Below, in pieces: positions 44,097 to 52,925 of a stretch of DNA of 64,000 nt. Position 1 is the first letter of the stretch. Every line of letters begins with the position of its first letter. Below the pieces are notes generated by a model. It was given only the letters and a program-made list of their open reading frames with translations, did no database searches and was not told the origin of the DNA. The stretch is from an uncultured Sphingomonadales bacterium (GTDB taxonomy: Bacteria > Pseudomonadota > Alphaproteobacteria > Sphingomonadales > Sphingomonadaceae), in contig CAIJLZ010000004.1 of the NCBI GenBank assembly GCA_903821605.1, positions 310,001-374,000 on the forward strand, given 5' to 3'. Made by a program: the position numbers and the translations under genes.

Positions 44097-45413
44097 TCAG
44101 CTCCGACGGCCTAAAGGCGGGGTGTGTTCCAAAAAGGCCAATAGGTCAGTGTAGTAAGAAGTCTCCGTCAAGTCATGTGCGATACGTGGGCGTTCGCATA
44201 GTCCTACGGGAGGAGTAGAAAGAATGGCGTATTCCCAAGCTTCATCATTGTCGCAGGGTAGGTAAATTGTATTGTCGTTGCCCACTTCACGGTGGGCAGG
44301 AATATCCGATGCGATCGTTGGAACACCCATGGCGTTGCCCTCTAGCACTGGCAGGCCGAATCCTTCGGTAAATGTTGGGCACAACATACCTGCTGCTCCC
44401 AACACCAGCGCGGCAAGAGCAGGGCTGGACAGGCCCGAGACAACATGTACACGACGATACAAGCTAGGCCGCGCCGCCAGCGGTGCCAGAATACGATCGG
44501 AATCGAAACCGCGCGAGCCGACAATGACCAGATGGGGGGCCTGTGTATCCATGCGGTCTATTATGCGTTCCCAGACGCGGATGAGCAGTTCCTGGTTTTT
44601 GCGTGGTTCAATTGTCGAGACGACGACGAAATAATGTACATCGGCAAGATCCGGCAGACTAGTGCTAGCATGGAAGAAGGCTGACGGCAGGGGCAGGGCA
44701 CGCACCATTCCAGGCAACTGAACCTGTTCTAGCCGCGCCATGGCACTGTCCACGCTCTTGCGCGAAAATTCGCTATTAAAGATCAGGCAATCGGCATAGC
44801 GAGCCGCGGTTTGGATCATGCGAGCATGGTGCGCTTCGGCACCCGATGGGACGAGGTGAGGATATTCAAGAGGTATCGCATCGTGCAGCATTATCGCGCA
44901 GGTAATATCCTGCCGCTTGGCGAGCCATTCATGAAAAATTGGCACCGCAAGACCGATCTGGCCGATGTTAAGGTAAGCTGCACCCTGCGGCACAGCCTGA
45001 ATCGCGCTTTCACCCAGCGGAATTCCTGTCGATTGCAGCTGGGCGAGGAGCCGGACTGCCTTGCGCGCGAAAGAGAGGGGGGGGGGCTGTAGAACCCTGG
45101 CCGAATCCAATTCGGGCGGGACGGCATCGAAGGATACGCGCATTTGCTCAATTAGGCCGCATAGCCGTGCGTCGTGTTTTATATCCGTATCTTCGGCCCA
45201 GAGGTGTTGCAGATGGGCCAGCCAGCGCCGGACGATCCTCGCCGGGAAGGCCCGAACTCCCCATGGAGTCGGCAAGATACCGAGATTTGGGCTCGCGTCG
45301 TCGTCGAACACATGGCGCGCCATGGCCAGATCCACCCGGTCGACGCCGCGCGGAGTATAGAAGATTGGCCCGATGAAAAGGCGGGCCAAGTCATAGGCGA
45401 TGACGCGCGGCAC
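44097..45413 (-). CDS. Glycosyltransferase family 4 with internal poly-C tract
   Basis: A 438-residue GT-B glycosyltransferase, last gene of the capsule operon. The C-terminal half has the GT4 signatures VSTIEPRKNQELLIRVW, HLVIVGSRGFDSD and TFTEGFGLPVLEGNAMGVPTIASDIPAHREV. The N-terminal acceptor domain is less conserved. It starts with GTG after GGAGA at a spacing of seven. Codons 110-112 (PPP) and neighbours contain ten C in a row on the coding strand, so a one-base slip would truncate the enzyme before its catalytic half. Donor and acceptor sugars are unknown. Confidence 0.87.
   Translation of the reverse strand: MPRVIAYDLARLFIGPIFYTPRGVDRVDLAMARHVFDDDASPNLGILPTPWGVRAFPARIVRRWLAHLQHLWAEDTDIKHDARLCGLIEQMRVSFDAVPPELDSARVLQPPPLSFARKAVRLLAQLQSTGIPLGESAIQAVPQGAAYLNIGQIGLAVPIFHEWLAKRQDITCAIMLHDAIPLEYPHLVPSGAEAHHARMIQTAARYADCLIFNSEFSRKSVDSAMARLEQVQLPGMVRALPLPSAFFHASTSLPDLADVHYFVVVSTIEPRKNQELLIRVWERIIDRMDTQAPHLVIVGSRGFDSDRILAPLAARPSLYRRVHVVSGLSSPALAALVLGAAGMLCPTFTEGFGLPVLEGNAMGVPTIASDIPAHREVGNDNTIYLPCDNDEAWEYAILSTPPVGLCERPRIAHDLTETSYYTDLLAFLEHTPPLGRRS
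45077..45086. repeat. G10/C10 homopolymer inside a glycosyltransferase gene
   Basis: Ten G on the plus strand (C10 in the coding sense) within codons for Gln-Pro-Pro-Pro-Leu of the glycosyltransferase. Confidence 0.9.
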
Positions 45414-45476
45414 GATGAGGTCTCCGTAGAATTATGTTGGATGCAGGAAAGTGACCGCGAATAATATGAGCAACTT

Positions 45477-46685
45477 TTATTTGACGACGTTGCCTATGTT
45501 GACGATCGAGTAGGTCATAGACGAGACGATGTTTACGAATTTCTGTAAATCGGCGAGGGGCGCGTTGGAAACGTAGACAACGTCTTTATCTCGGATTGTA
45601 AAATCTTGCGCTACGAAGAAACTGGCAGGATCGCCAAGGTCGATCCGGTAGATAATGGGTACTTTCCCGTCTGCCGTATGGCGGGCCCCTGCTGACACGC
45701 TTATGCCGGGTGTCAGCGCATCTTCCATCCGGAATATGAAGACGCCGCGGACGTCGGCTCTCTCGTCGCGCAGACCGCCCACACGCCCGAGGGCCTGCGC
45801 CAGACTAATGCCACCGCCCTCAAAGGGCAGTTCGGCTTGTGCGGACGTGGCTCCCAGAGCGATGAAGCTGTAAGGCTGGAACAGGGCGGTTACCACGTCG
45901 TCGGCGCGCAGGTGCACATTTTGAGCGGGATCGCGGATAATCGCATCAAGCGGCATAGAGACAACAGTGCCCCCACGTGAGACCTGAATCGTGGTTTTGC
46001 CCACGGGTTGTTTTACGCCGCCTGCAGCCGCAATTGCATCCAGTAGTCTCTCTCCTCTTGGGGTCAGCGGCATCCGCCGATTGGCTATGACTTCCCCAAT
46101 CACCGTGACAGTGCGGGCCTCATTGCGGACGAGCCGGACCACCGCTTGAGGTGCATGGGCCTTGCCGGTCAGGCGCTGGACGATTTCGCGTTCGATGTCG
46201 GCTGTGGTGCGATTCGCCGCCTTGATGGAGCCCACGAATGGCACAGTTACACGTCCATCGAGGCCCACTTCCTGTTGTGGTAGATTTGCGCCTTGCGCTA
46301 TTAAGCCGTTGGCCATCGCGCGTGTTTCAAAGCCAGTGACACCGAATAAAACCGCTGGCGGCGCTTCCCACAAGGAGACGTCGATTACGTCACCCGGACC
46401 GATGATGGCTTCCTCTGGCAGGCTTTCCCCCAGAACTTCGGAAAACCGCATAGCTGCCTTTAGCGTGTTCATGCGCTGAACCATCTGTGTGTCGACATCG
46501 ACGATCTGGATGGCGGTACTAGCCACCTGTTTGTGCGTAAGATGTGCGATGCTCGACGTCGCCGGCCCTGATGACCCAGCGCTGTGGCAGCTTGTTAGCG
46601 CTGGAATGGCCAAGCAAAGTGCCGCGGCGCGAGCCATGTACAGAGCATGATGGAGGTGCCGACGCCGAAAAGTGAAGTGTGTCAT
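45477..46685 (-). CDS. Outer-membrane polysaccharide export lipoprotein (Wza/KpsD/CtrA-type)
   Basis: A 402-residue polysaccharide export protein. The signal sequence ends PALTSC with a lipobox Cys. The export domain has IIGPGDVIDVSLWEAPP and LDGRVTVPFVGSIKAANRT; SLBB-type repeats follow (VTVIGEVIANRRMPLTPRGERLLDAIAAAGGV and ISLAQALGRVGGL). It forms the outer-membrane channel for the polymer carried by the KpsMT-like transporter. No clear ribosome site precedes the ATG; a second in-frame ATG at 46637 would still leave a full signal sequence. Confidence 0.9.
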   Translation of the reverse strand: MTHFTFRRRHLHHALYMARAAALCLAIPALTSCHSAGSSGPATSSIAHLTHKQVASTAIQIVDVDTQMVQRMNTLKAAMRFSEVLGESLPEEAIIGPGDVIDVSLWEAPPAVLFGVTGFETRAMANGLIAQGANLPQQEVGLDGRVTVPFVGSIKAANRTTADIEREIVQRLTGKAHAPQAVVRLVRNEARTVTVIGEVIANRRMPLTPRGERLLDAIAAAGGVKQPVGKTTIQVSRGGTVVSMPLDAIIRDPAQNVHLRADDVVTALFQPYSFIALGATSAQAELPFEGGGISLAQALGRVGGLRDERADVRGVFIFRMEDALTPGISVSAGARHTADGKVPIIYRIDLGDPASFFVAQDFTIRDKDVVYVSNAPLADLQKFVNIVSSMTYSIVNIGNVVK

Positions 46686-46736
46686 GGTTGGGAGGCCTGT
46701 GTATAGTTATGTCTGGAAGAAACAAGAAATGGGGTA

Positions 46737-48023
46737 TCAAACCCCAACACTATTGTAGAATGTTTTCAGTCGTCCCTTGTATACTTCACTACTGAATCGG
46801 GCTGCCTGTTTCCGTCCCTGTTTTCCGAGGTCTGTGCGCAGGCCTTCGTCATTGTCCATCTTGCGGATAGCGGCGGCGATCTGGCGCACGTCGTACGGAT
46901 CTACTAAGAGACCTGCATCCCCTGCGACTTCGGGAAGTGAGGATGTATGGCTCGTGATAACAGGCGTGCCAAGCGAGAGCGATTCCAGTACCGGGAGGCC
47001 AAAACCTTCATAAAGCGAAGGGAACAAGGTGGCCCGAGCACCCGCGATCAGCATAACTAGCATTTCACGCGGCATATAACCCAGCCAGATGATCCGCTTC
47101 CTGTTGTCAAGTGAAGTCAGTGACTTGAGAAGATTCACGTCCTTTTCGCCGCCCCAACCCGGCGCACCGACGATAACCAGCGGCGTCGTTGAAGAACTGC
47201 CGAGATAGGCCTCAAGCAGGCGGGCAATGTTCTTTTTCGGTTCGATGGCCCCGAAGAACAGAAAATATTCTCGCATCCCCACGCCCAGAAGACCTTCGAT
47301 GTAGCGTGCGATTTCATCTTCCCCGATACCATCGAGCATTTTTCCGGTATCGCTCGACTGGTAGAGGTTGGTGACGCGGTTTTCATCGACGCCAAGAATT
47401 TCGATAATGTCGCGACGCGAGCATTCCGACACGGTCAGGATATGGTCAGCCCGATCAGTGATGCGCTTGCATAGATCATAATAGGCGCGCTTGCGGTCGG
47501 CTGTGGTGTAGGGCAGTCGCAGCGGCACAAGGTCGTGCAAGGTATAGACGTTGCAGGCGCCGGGTATTGTGATTGGTAGCGGGTAGGTCCAGTGCGCAAC
47601 GTTGATGCCTTCAAGGCGCACCTTGGTAAAGGCGCCCGTCACATGGAACATGGCGTTGGAAGTGCGATAAAGATCGCGCACGTTCCAATAGTGCGTGCAA
47701 GCCAGTTGCAAAGAGGAAGGCAGGATCACCTGCCCGGAAAGCGAGACATTGTGCGCCGAGCGGTGCCGCAATGCGCCATGGATCGCCTGACCTGTCGCGC
47801 GGGTGAGGGCAAGGGGCGAAGGCTTCTGCGCCTTCATCGGATCACCTTCGACCAGCGCGATTTCGTTGAGGAGCGGAACTTTCGAATGTCCGGCCTTGGC
47901 ACCGAAGACCACACCTACATCATGCCCCAATCCCGCCGCTGCAGCAGCGAGATTACGTCCATAGGTAGCTACACCCGTGCCGTGTTCGAGCGAGATGTTG
48001 AAGGCGTCGATGGAGAGTTTCAC
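46737..48023 (-). CDS. Glycosyltransferase family 4
   Basis: A 428-residue GT-B enzyme. The N-terminus (SLEHGTGVATYGRNLAAAAAGLGHDVGVVF) is the acceptor domain of GT4 enzymes; the donor half has FFGAIEPKKNIARLLEAY, LVIVGAPGWGGEK and FPSLYEGFGLPVLESLSLGTPVITS. HTLHDLVPLRLP-like text (VYTLHDLVPLRLP) is typical of mannosyl- or rhamnosyltransferases of exopolysaccharide clusters, though the sugar cannot be fixed. It starts with GTG and has GAGGGA upstream. It lies between the methyltransferase and export lipoprotein genes. Confidence 0.9.
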   Translation of the reverse strand: MKLSIDAFNISLEHGTGVATYGRNLAAAAAGLGHDVGVVFGAKAGHSKVPLLNEIALVEGDPMKAQKPSPLALTRATGQAIHGALRHRSAHNVSLSGQVILPSSLQLACTHYWNVRDLYRTSNAMFHVTGAFTKVRLEGINVAHWTYPLPITIPGACNVYTLHDLVPLRLPYTTADRKRAYYDLCKRITDRADHILTVSECSRRDIIEILGVDENRVTNLYQSSDTGKMLDGIGEDEIARYIEGLLGVGMREYFLFFGAIEPKKNIARLLEAYLGSSSTTPLVIVGAPGWGGEKDVNLLKSLTSLDNRKRIIWLGYMPREMLVMLIAGARATLFPSLYEGFGLPVLESLSLGTPVITSHTSSLPEVAGDAGLLVDPYDVRQIAAAIRKMDNDEGLRTDLGKQGRKQAARFSSEVYKGRLKTFYNSVGV

Positions 48024-48066
48024 TTGAAGCTAGTCCCTCAAACTCGAACCACACTATGTGCAATAG

Positions 48067-48930
48067 TCATAAAGCTAATTTCCTAACTGTTACCCCAAAC
48101 GAAGTAGTAACCCAAGGCTCAATCATTAGTTTGAGATGGTTGTCTTGACTGTAGGGTGGCATATCGATGTGTCGGTCAAGTGGTTGGTTTCCGATCTCGA
48201 AGTTGAGCGTAACTTCGTGCCCCAACGCCTGCAATCGGCCCGCAAGCTCTAGGAAATCGGAACGGCGGAACAAGACTGTGGAGGTGTTGTCCAGCGTCTC
48301 GCCATCCGAGCTGCAATTGAACTCGGTGGTGTGCACTGCGACCCCCCCGGGTTTCAGGCAATCGAGTGAGCGTTCAATAAATTGAAGGCCCTTATTGATT
48401 GAGCCGAGGTGTTCCAGCGCGCATGCGGACCAGCAGAAATCGAAGCCGGTCACATCTTCAGGTACAGCGTTCATGTCAAGCGAACGGAAAGAGACCAAGC
48501 GATTGAATTCATTGGGGGCACAGATCGCGCGGTTGTTAAGTGCGGCGAGATTACCTGCGTGTTGGGCAGTATCGACCCAGCCGAGCGCGACGGCCTCTTC
48601 GATCTGCAGGTCGGTCGCCAAGATTTCCACACCGCGGGCTGCTAGAACTGCCGAGATTGGTTCTTCGCCGACGCCGAAGCCGAGGCCCTTCATGCCCGGC
48701 GCGATCATGCCGTTGCGTGCGAGCGCTTGGAGGATGTAGCAGAACTCCCACTGTTTGCGGTGCATGCGCGGTTCCTCGCGGAACTGCGCGCACCACCAAG
48801 CATAAGCGGGATCTGTCATCTGCGACTGGGTACAGGCCTGGGAGACTGGGTGAACCAGGCTCGGCTCACCGGAGACGACAAGGTGCGCCTTCGTCGAGCG
48901 TTCAGGCATTCTAAAAAGGGTTTTGATCAT
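48067..48930 (-). CDS. SAM-dependent methyltransferase
   Basis: A 287-residue class I methyltransferase-like protein. GLGFGVGEEPISAVLAARGVEILATDLQ is motif I with the acidic post-I residue; FDFCWSACALEHLGSINKG is the motif II-like segment and LKPGGVAVHTTEF motif III. It may methylate a sugar or chain end; in some ABC-dependent systems end-methylation stops growth and marks the chain for export, but this is inference. Its ATG overlaps the ABC ATPase stop by four bases. Confidence 0.78.
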   Translation of the reverse strand: MIKTLFRMPERSTKAHLVVSGEPSLVHPVSQACTQSQMTDPAYAWWCAQFREEPRMHRKQWEFCYILQALARNGMIAPGMKGLGFGVGEEPISAVLAARGVEILATDLQIEEAVALGWVDTAQHAGNLAALNNRAICAPNEFNRLVSFRSLDMNAVPEDVTGFDFCWSACALEHLGSINKGLQFIERSLDCLKPGGVAVHTTEFNCSSDGETLDNTSTVLFRRSDFLELAGRLQALGHEVTLNFEIGNQPLDRHIDMPPYSQDNHLKLMIEPWVTTSFGVTVRKLAL

Positions 48931-49634
48931 GCCGTGGCTACCTCCACGTTGGGCCAGCCTACTGGAGGTTTCCATTGAATCAATTCCTTAAAGTCTGCGT
49001 AGGCGAGTTCGAAATCGTCATAGAGCGTCAACTTAGCATCGTGCAGAACTGCCCATCGTGAGCAGTTATCGCGGACATAAGCGGCATCGTGGGAGATGAT
49101 CACCATTGCCCGGTCTCCGCGTTTTTCGAAAAGTTCAAAATTGCACTTGTCGTGGAAGCGGGCATCGCCGACCGAGGCGATCTCATCTATCAGGAAGCAG
49201 TCGAATTCGATAATCATCGAAATGGCGAAGGCGAGGCGAGCCTTCATACCCGAGGAATAGATCCGCACTGGCTCACGCAGGTAGGGGCCTAACTCGGCGA
49301 ATTCCTCGACAAAGGCGAGATTGCGTTTGAAATCTTGGCCGTAGATGCGGCTGATGAAGCGCACGTTGTCCTGCCCGGTGAGCTGGTACTGAAACGCTCC
49401 GCCGAAGGCCAGTGGCCAAGAGACTGACATATGCCGCTCGATCTTGCCACTGGTCGGCTTTTCTGCGCCGCTGATCAGACGCGCCATGGTCGACTTGCCG
49501 GCACCATTGCGCCCCAATACGCCAAGCCGCTCCCCCATGGATAGCTCAAAGCCGACGCCGTCAAGAACCAGCTTCTCGCCAAAGCGGGTGGGGTATACCT
49601 TGCGGATATTGTCGAGGCGGATTGTGCCTTTCAT
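48927..49634 (-). CDS. kpsT: Capsule/polysaccharide ABC exporter ATPase (KpsT-like)
   Basis: A 235-residue ABC-2 ATPase of the capsule/teichoic-acid group. Walker A is GRNGAGKST, the signature is the atypical IYSSGMKARL used by KpsT/Wzt proteins, and Walker B is CFLIDEIASVGD followed by the H-loop in VIISHD. It lacks the C-terminal carbohydrate-binding domain of O-antigen Wzt proteins, so the KpsT class fits better. It overlaps kpsM-like and the methyltransferase genes by four bases each. Confidence 0.9.
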   Translation of the reverse strand: MKGTIRLDNIRKVYPTRFGEKLVLDGVGFELSMGERLGVLGRNGAGKSTMARLISGAEKPTSGKIERHMSVSWPLAFGGAFQYQLTGQDNVRFISRIYGQDFKRNLAFVEEFAELGPYLREPVRIYSSGMKARLAFAISMIIEFDCFLIDEIASVGDARFHDKCNFELFEKRGDRAMVIISHDAAYVRDNCSRWAVLHDAKLTLYDDFELAYADFKELIQWKPPVGWPNVEVATA

Positions 49635-50437
49635 TCCGGAACCACCCGAGAGGCCAGCTTACGTACCTGCAGCATTGCTAAAACGGATAGGACTAAGCAG
49701 AAGGGCAGGACATAGGATAAATCGTAATGTGCCCGCGCCCGTGTGCCAAAATAGCCTTCGCGCACCATTTCAACCCCGTGTACCATCGGAATCCACAATA
49801 CCACTTCTTGCGCTGCCCGCGGCAGCGCATCTACCATGAAGGCCGAGCCAGAAAGCGGAAAAATCAGGTACGAGGCGGGGTGCCATAACTTATCGATCAG
49901 TTCATTCTCATGGGATAATGCGCCTAACCATATCGCCAATGCTGAGCCAAACCAGGCGATTATCAGCCAGCCGCCGATGACCTCAAGCAGGTCTTGTGGT
50001 GGTTCGAGCCAACCAATAGAGATGAACAACACGCTTAACACCGTGAACGAGATGGTTGCTCCCCCGAACTCAAGCATCAGCCGTGCGAGGTAAATGTCGA
50101 GTACCCGGATGTTGCGATGGTAGAGTAAGGATAAATTGGCCCATAGTGCCCCAATGCACCTGCCGGGCATGTTGCGCCAGAGGAGGACGCTGGAATAGCC
50201 GGTCAGTGCGAAGGCCACGATGGGCAAGTCGCTGCTGCCATGAACCGACTTGGTCGCCGTCCACAGTGCAGTGACTCCCAACGTGAAGATCATTGGTTCG
50301 ACGAAAAGCCATAGGAAGCCTATGTTATGGCGCCCAAACCGCGTAAGTACTTCGCGCATGAAAAGAGCGCCTAGTACGCGGCGCTGGACGCGCAGACAAT
50401 CTCGCAAGCTCGGGTTCTCGATATGCTCCAGAGCCAT
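49631..50437 (-). CDS. kpsM: Capsule/polysaccharide ABC exporter permease (KpsM-like)
   Basis: A 268-residue ABC-2 permease. The amphipathic start (LRVQRRVLGALFMREVLTRFGRHNIGFLW) and about six helices fit KpsM/Wzm proteins; the last helix region has VHGVEMVREGYFG. The ATG shares one base with the kpsE-like stop (TGATG). With the KpsT-like ATPase it moves finished polymer across the inner membrane. Confidence 0.9.
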   Translation of the reverse strand: MALEHIENPSLRDCLRVQRRVLGALFMREVLTRFGRHNIGFLWLFVEPMIFTLGVTALWTATKSVHGSSDLPIVAFALTGYSSVLLWRNMPGRCIGALWANLSLLYHRNIRVLDIYLARLMLEFGGATISFTVLSVLFISIGWLEPPQDLLEVIGGWLIIAWFGSALAIWLGALSHENELIDKLWHPASYLIFPLSGSAFMVDALPRAAQEVVLWIPMVHGVEMVREGYFGTRARAHYDLSYVLPFCLVLSVLAMLQVRKLASRVVPE

Positions 50438-51549
50438 CAGTCCTGATGTTCCTTGATACCGGCTAACAGGGTGGTCAGCACGCCCCAAGCCAACAGCCCT
50501 AGGATGAATGTGGCGAATATGCTGCGCAGGCGTCGGGGTTCTAGCGGATAATCGGGCAGGTTTGGCTGGGAAATACGCTCGACATATGAGTGCTTCTTAC
50601 GCGCCTCCACCTTAGCCTCTTGTAGGGAGGCTAGGGCGACTGCGAGCTGCTTATCGGCAACCTGGGAATTGATCTGGAGTTGTTGGTATTGTACCGCCGC
50701 CGAGGATAGCGAATTGCGCCCGCCGGCTAGGCCTGCTGATTGTGCTCTGATTTCCTTCTCGATGCTCTGAACCTGTGTGCGAACGGCGGGAATCTGAGAA
50801 TTTTCCGGAGTATAAGCTTGGAGTTGAGCCAAGCGCGCGCGCGAAGCAATCAGTTCGTCTTGCAGCTTGGCAATCATCTGAAGACCGATTTGGGATTCCA
50901 TTTGCGGATCTACCAAGCCTTGCGAATTGCGATAGCGCGAGAGCTCGACAGCGGCCTCTCGCGCACGGGTCTTCGCTTCTTCGACTTCAGCGGCCGCAAG
51001 CGCAATTGTGTCACGACGGCTGCGGGAATTCAGTCTATTTACGAGGGATTCCGAATGCTCCAAAATTTTTAGGTTTATAGCTTGGGCTTCAGTAGGTGAG
51101 AAGGCGTGCACAATCAGCCGCGTAACACCTGTTACCGAGTCGGTCTCTATCAGGACCTTGCCTTCATAGTAATCGAACAGATGTTCTTCTGTATTTTTTC
51201 GAAATGGGCCACCGAAACGGTCGAACCATGAAATATCGGTGTTGCCGTATGCTTTGGTCAGTAGGTGTTGGCGCTCTAAGTCGTTTACTGCATCTCTAGA
51301 GCGGACATATTCGATTACAGACGAGGTTTCATCAGAGGCCATGTTGCCAGCCAAGCTGCCAATACCGGCGCTCCCCAATATGGCCCCCAGTGCGGACGTC
51401 TGACCTTTGCCAGCACTTCGAACCACGAATCTCGATTCCGAAATATAGACGTCTGATGCCAATATTCCGAAATAAAAGATCGCGACCAGTGTTGGTGCCA
51501 CGACTGTGAGCCATAAGACAGGTGGAAGTTTTTTCAGAAATTTCAGCAC
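50437..51549 (-). CDS. Capsule export inner-membrane protein (KpsE/CtrB-like)
   Basis: A 370-residue polysaccharide co-polymerase-type protein with one helix at each end (VLWLTVVAPTLVAIFYFGIL and IFATFILGLLAWGVLTTLLAG) around a long periplasmic coiled coil (about 150-310, Ala/Glu/Gln-rich). The segment YISESRFVVRSAG is typical of KpsE. It bridges the KpsMT complex and the outer-membrane export lipoprotein. It starts with GTG and is the first gene of the capsule operon. Confidence 0.88.
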   Translation of the reverse strand: MLKFLKKLPPVLWLTVVAPTLVAIFYFGILASDVYISESRFVVRSAGKGQTSALGAILGSAGIGSLAGNMASDETSSVIEYVRSRDAVNDLERQHLLTKAYGNTDISWFDRFGGPFRKNTEEHLFDYYEGKVLIETDSVTGVTRLIVHAFSPTEAQAINLKILEHSESLVNRLNSRSRRDTIALAAAEVEEAKTRAREAAVELSRYRNSQGLVDPQMESQIGLQMIAKLQDELIASRARLAQLQAYTPENSQIPAVRTQVQSIEKEIRAQSAGLAGGRNSLSSAAVQYQQLQINSQVADKQLAVALASLQEAKVEARKKHSYVERISQPNLPDYPLEPRRLRSIFATFILGLLAWGVLTTLLAGIKEHQD

Positions 51550-52132
51550 TGTGAATATCCACTCGATAAAGCATTGTCCTTGGAGCGTTGAGATCTATCC
51601 AAGGGTCGCCGGGCTGTTTGAATGGAGAGGGCTGCATTACGTCCAGCGAGCGGGAAGAAATTTGAACGAGTCACGTGAAGGTCGTGAGCCACTGGCGCAT
51701 CGAGTTGGAGGTTGGGCCGGTATTTCGGATATGAAGGTAGCCGGCTTATCTGGTTTGATAGGGTTTGCTTCCTCTTGGCAGCCTGCTTGGGTTCGGCTTT
51801 TCTACCAAGGCCACTGAACCGGCTAGCGCGCGCCGCGATGTCAACAGGCGTGTTTGGGCAGATTTGCATGGAAAGTCGAACACATCCTTGCCCGCCATGG
51901 TGGTCAAGTCGGCAGTCGGTGTGTCTGAGCTTACAGCAGGCGGATGGTGCGGCATCAATCGGCATCGACCGATCAGGGTGGAAGGCGGGAGCGTAAGTTG
52001 ATATATCCTCATAGATCAGCTGTAGCGGTTCGATAGAATATCGAACGGCCTGAAAAAACGATGCGATTCCCAACACTGTCATTGCAAGGATACTCTTCTG
52101 TTCCTACCGGCTAGGGACGACTGTTTCGTTCA
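51550..52132. other. Region upstream of the capsule operon, no supported gene
   Basis: About 580 bases. A minus-strand frame at 51543-52082 runs through it but has an atypical composition and no recognisable domain. Probably promoter region of the capsule operon, possibly with gene remains. Confidence 0.5.
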
Positions 52133-52804
52133 TTATTTATGGCGTACGGGTGGATCTTCTATGGCTAATCTCCTGGCTGTCCTGATCGCCTGCACCCCGC
52201 CTGTGAGAAGCATTAGAATGGCCAATGTGATCATAATAGTGTCATAAAATGTCAGAGTATTCTCGCCCCACTTAATAGCGGGCAAGGGTAGCGTCATGAC
52301 TGCTAGAGTGCAGGCTACAGCCAGTATTCGGATTTCGGTCGGTCCGATGCCGTTGAAGCTAATGCGAAAGACCCCAGATGTAATACAAGTTACCATCGAT
52401 AATATGACCAGAAGGTAATAAGCAATCAACAGCAAAAGGCTGCTTGTAAAGTGAGCGTAGGGCGACAGGCCGATTCCCATGATGATCAGCCCAATAGCTA
52501 GTGTGTCAGTCATGTGATCAAGGAAAAATCCATACTTAGGCCTTTCGGCCTTCAGGTGGCGAGCTAGCGAACCGTCAAGGCTGTCACCCAACCAGTTGAT
52601 GGCGATACCGGCAATCGACAACCAGAGCCACTTCGCGCCATGATACGAGAGTAAATAGCCGTAAAACGATAATGCAGACCCTAGTATGCCGAACAATGTA
52701 AGCATATCGGACGTTACCCAAGAGGGTAAAATCTTGCAAAGCCAAGCAAGTAGCTTGCGTTCGTAACGGCCTAAATATGTATCATTTTCGCGCTCATACT
52801 TCAC
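52133..52804 (-). CDS. CDP-alcohol phosphatidyltransferase family protein
   Basis: A 223-residue membrane enzyme with the catalytic motif DSLDGSLARHLKAE.. followed by GFFLDHMTD, matching DxxDGxxAR-x-GxxxDxxxD. Six hydrophobic helices follow the family pattern. Base composition is lower in GC than the flanking core genes, like the rest of the capsule region. It might attach a phosphoalcohol to a lipid or polymer anchor; no headgroup can be assigned, and it is distinct from the pgsA at 39.2-39.8 kb. Confidence 0.82.
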   Translation of the reverse strand: MKYERENDTYLGRYERKLLAWLCKILPSWVTSDMLTLFGILGSALSFYGYLLSYHGAKWLWLSIAGIAINWLGDSLDGSLARHLKAERPKYGFFLDHMTDTLAIGLIIMGIGLSPYAHFTSSLLLLIAYYLLVILSMVTCITSGVFRISFNGIGPTEIRILAVACTLAVMTLPLPAIKWGENTLTFYDTIMITLAILMLLTGGVQAIRTARRLAIEDPPVRHK

Positions 52805-52925
52805 GATAGGAGGGGCTCTCTACAAATGGTTTGAGATCCGATGGATTGTAATTATTCTTATGTCAACGCATGATGTGTTGTAAATGGTACATATGCGAAC
52901 CATTAGTGATTTTCGAAATATTTAA

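Noticed and set aside
51543-52082. 179-residue minus-strand open frame upstream of the capsule operon
   Set aside because: Unusual composition rich in Arg, Ser and Pro, no domain or ribosome site; kept as an unassigned region.
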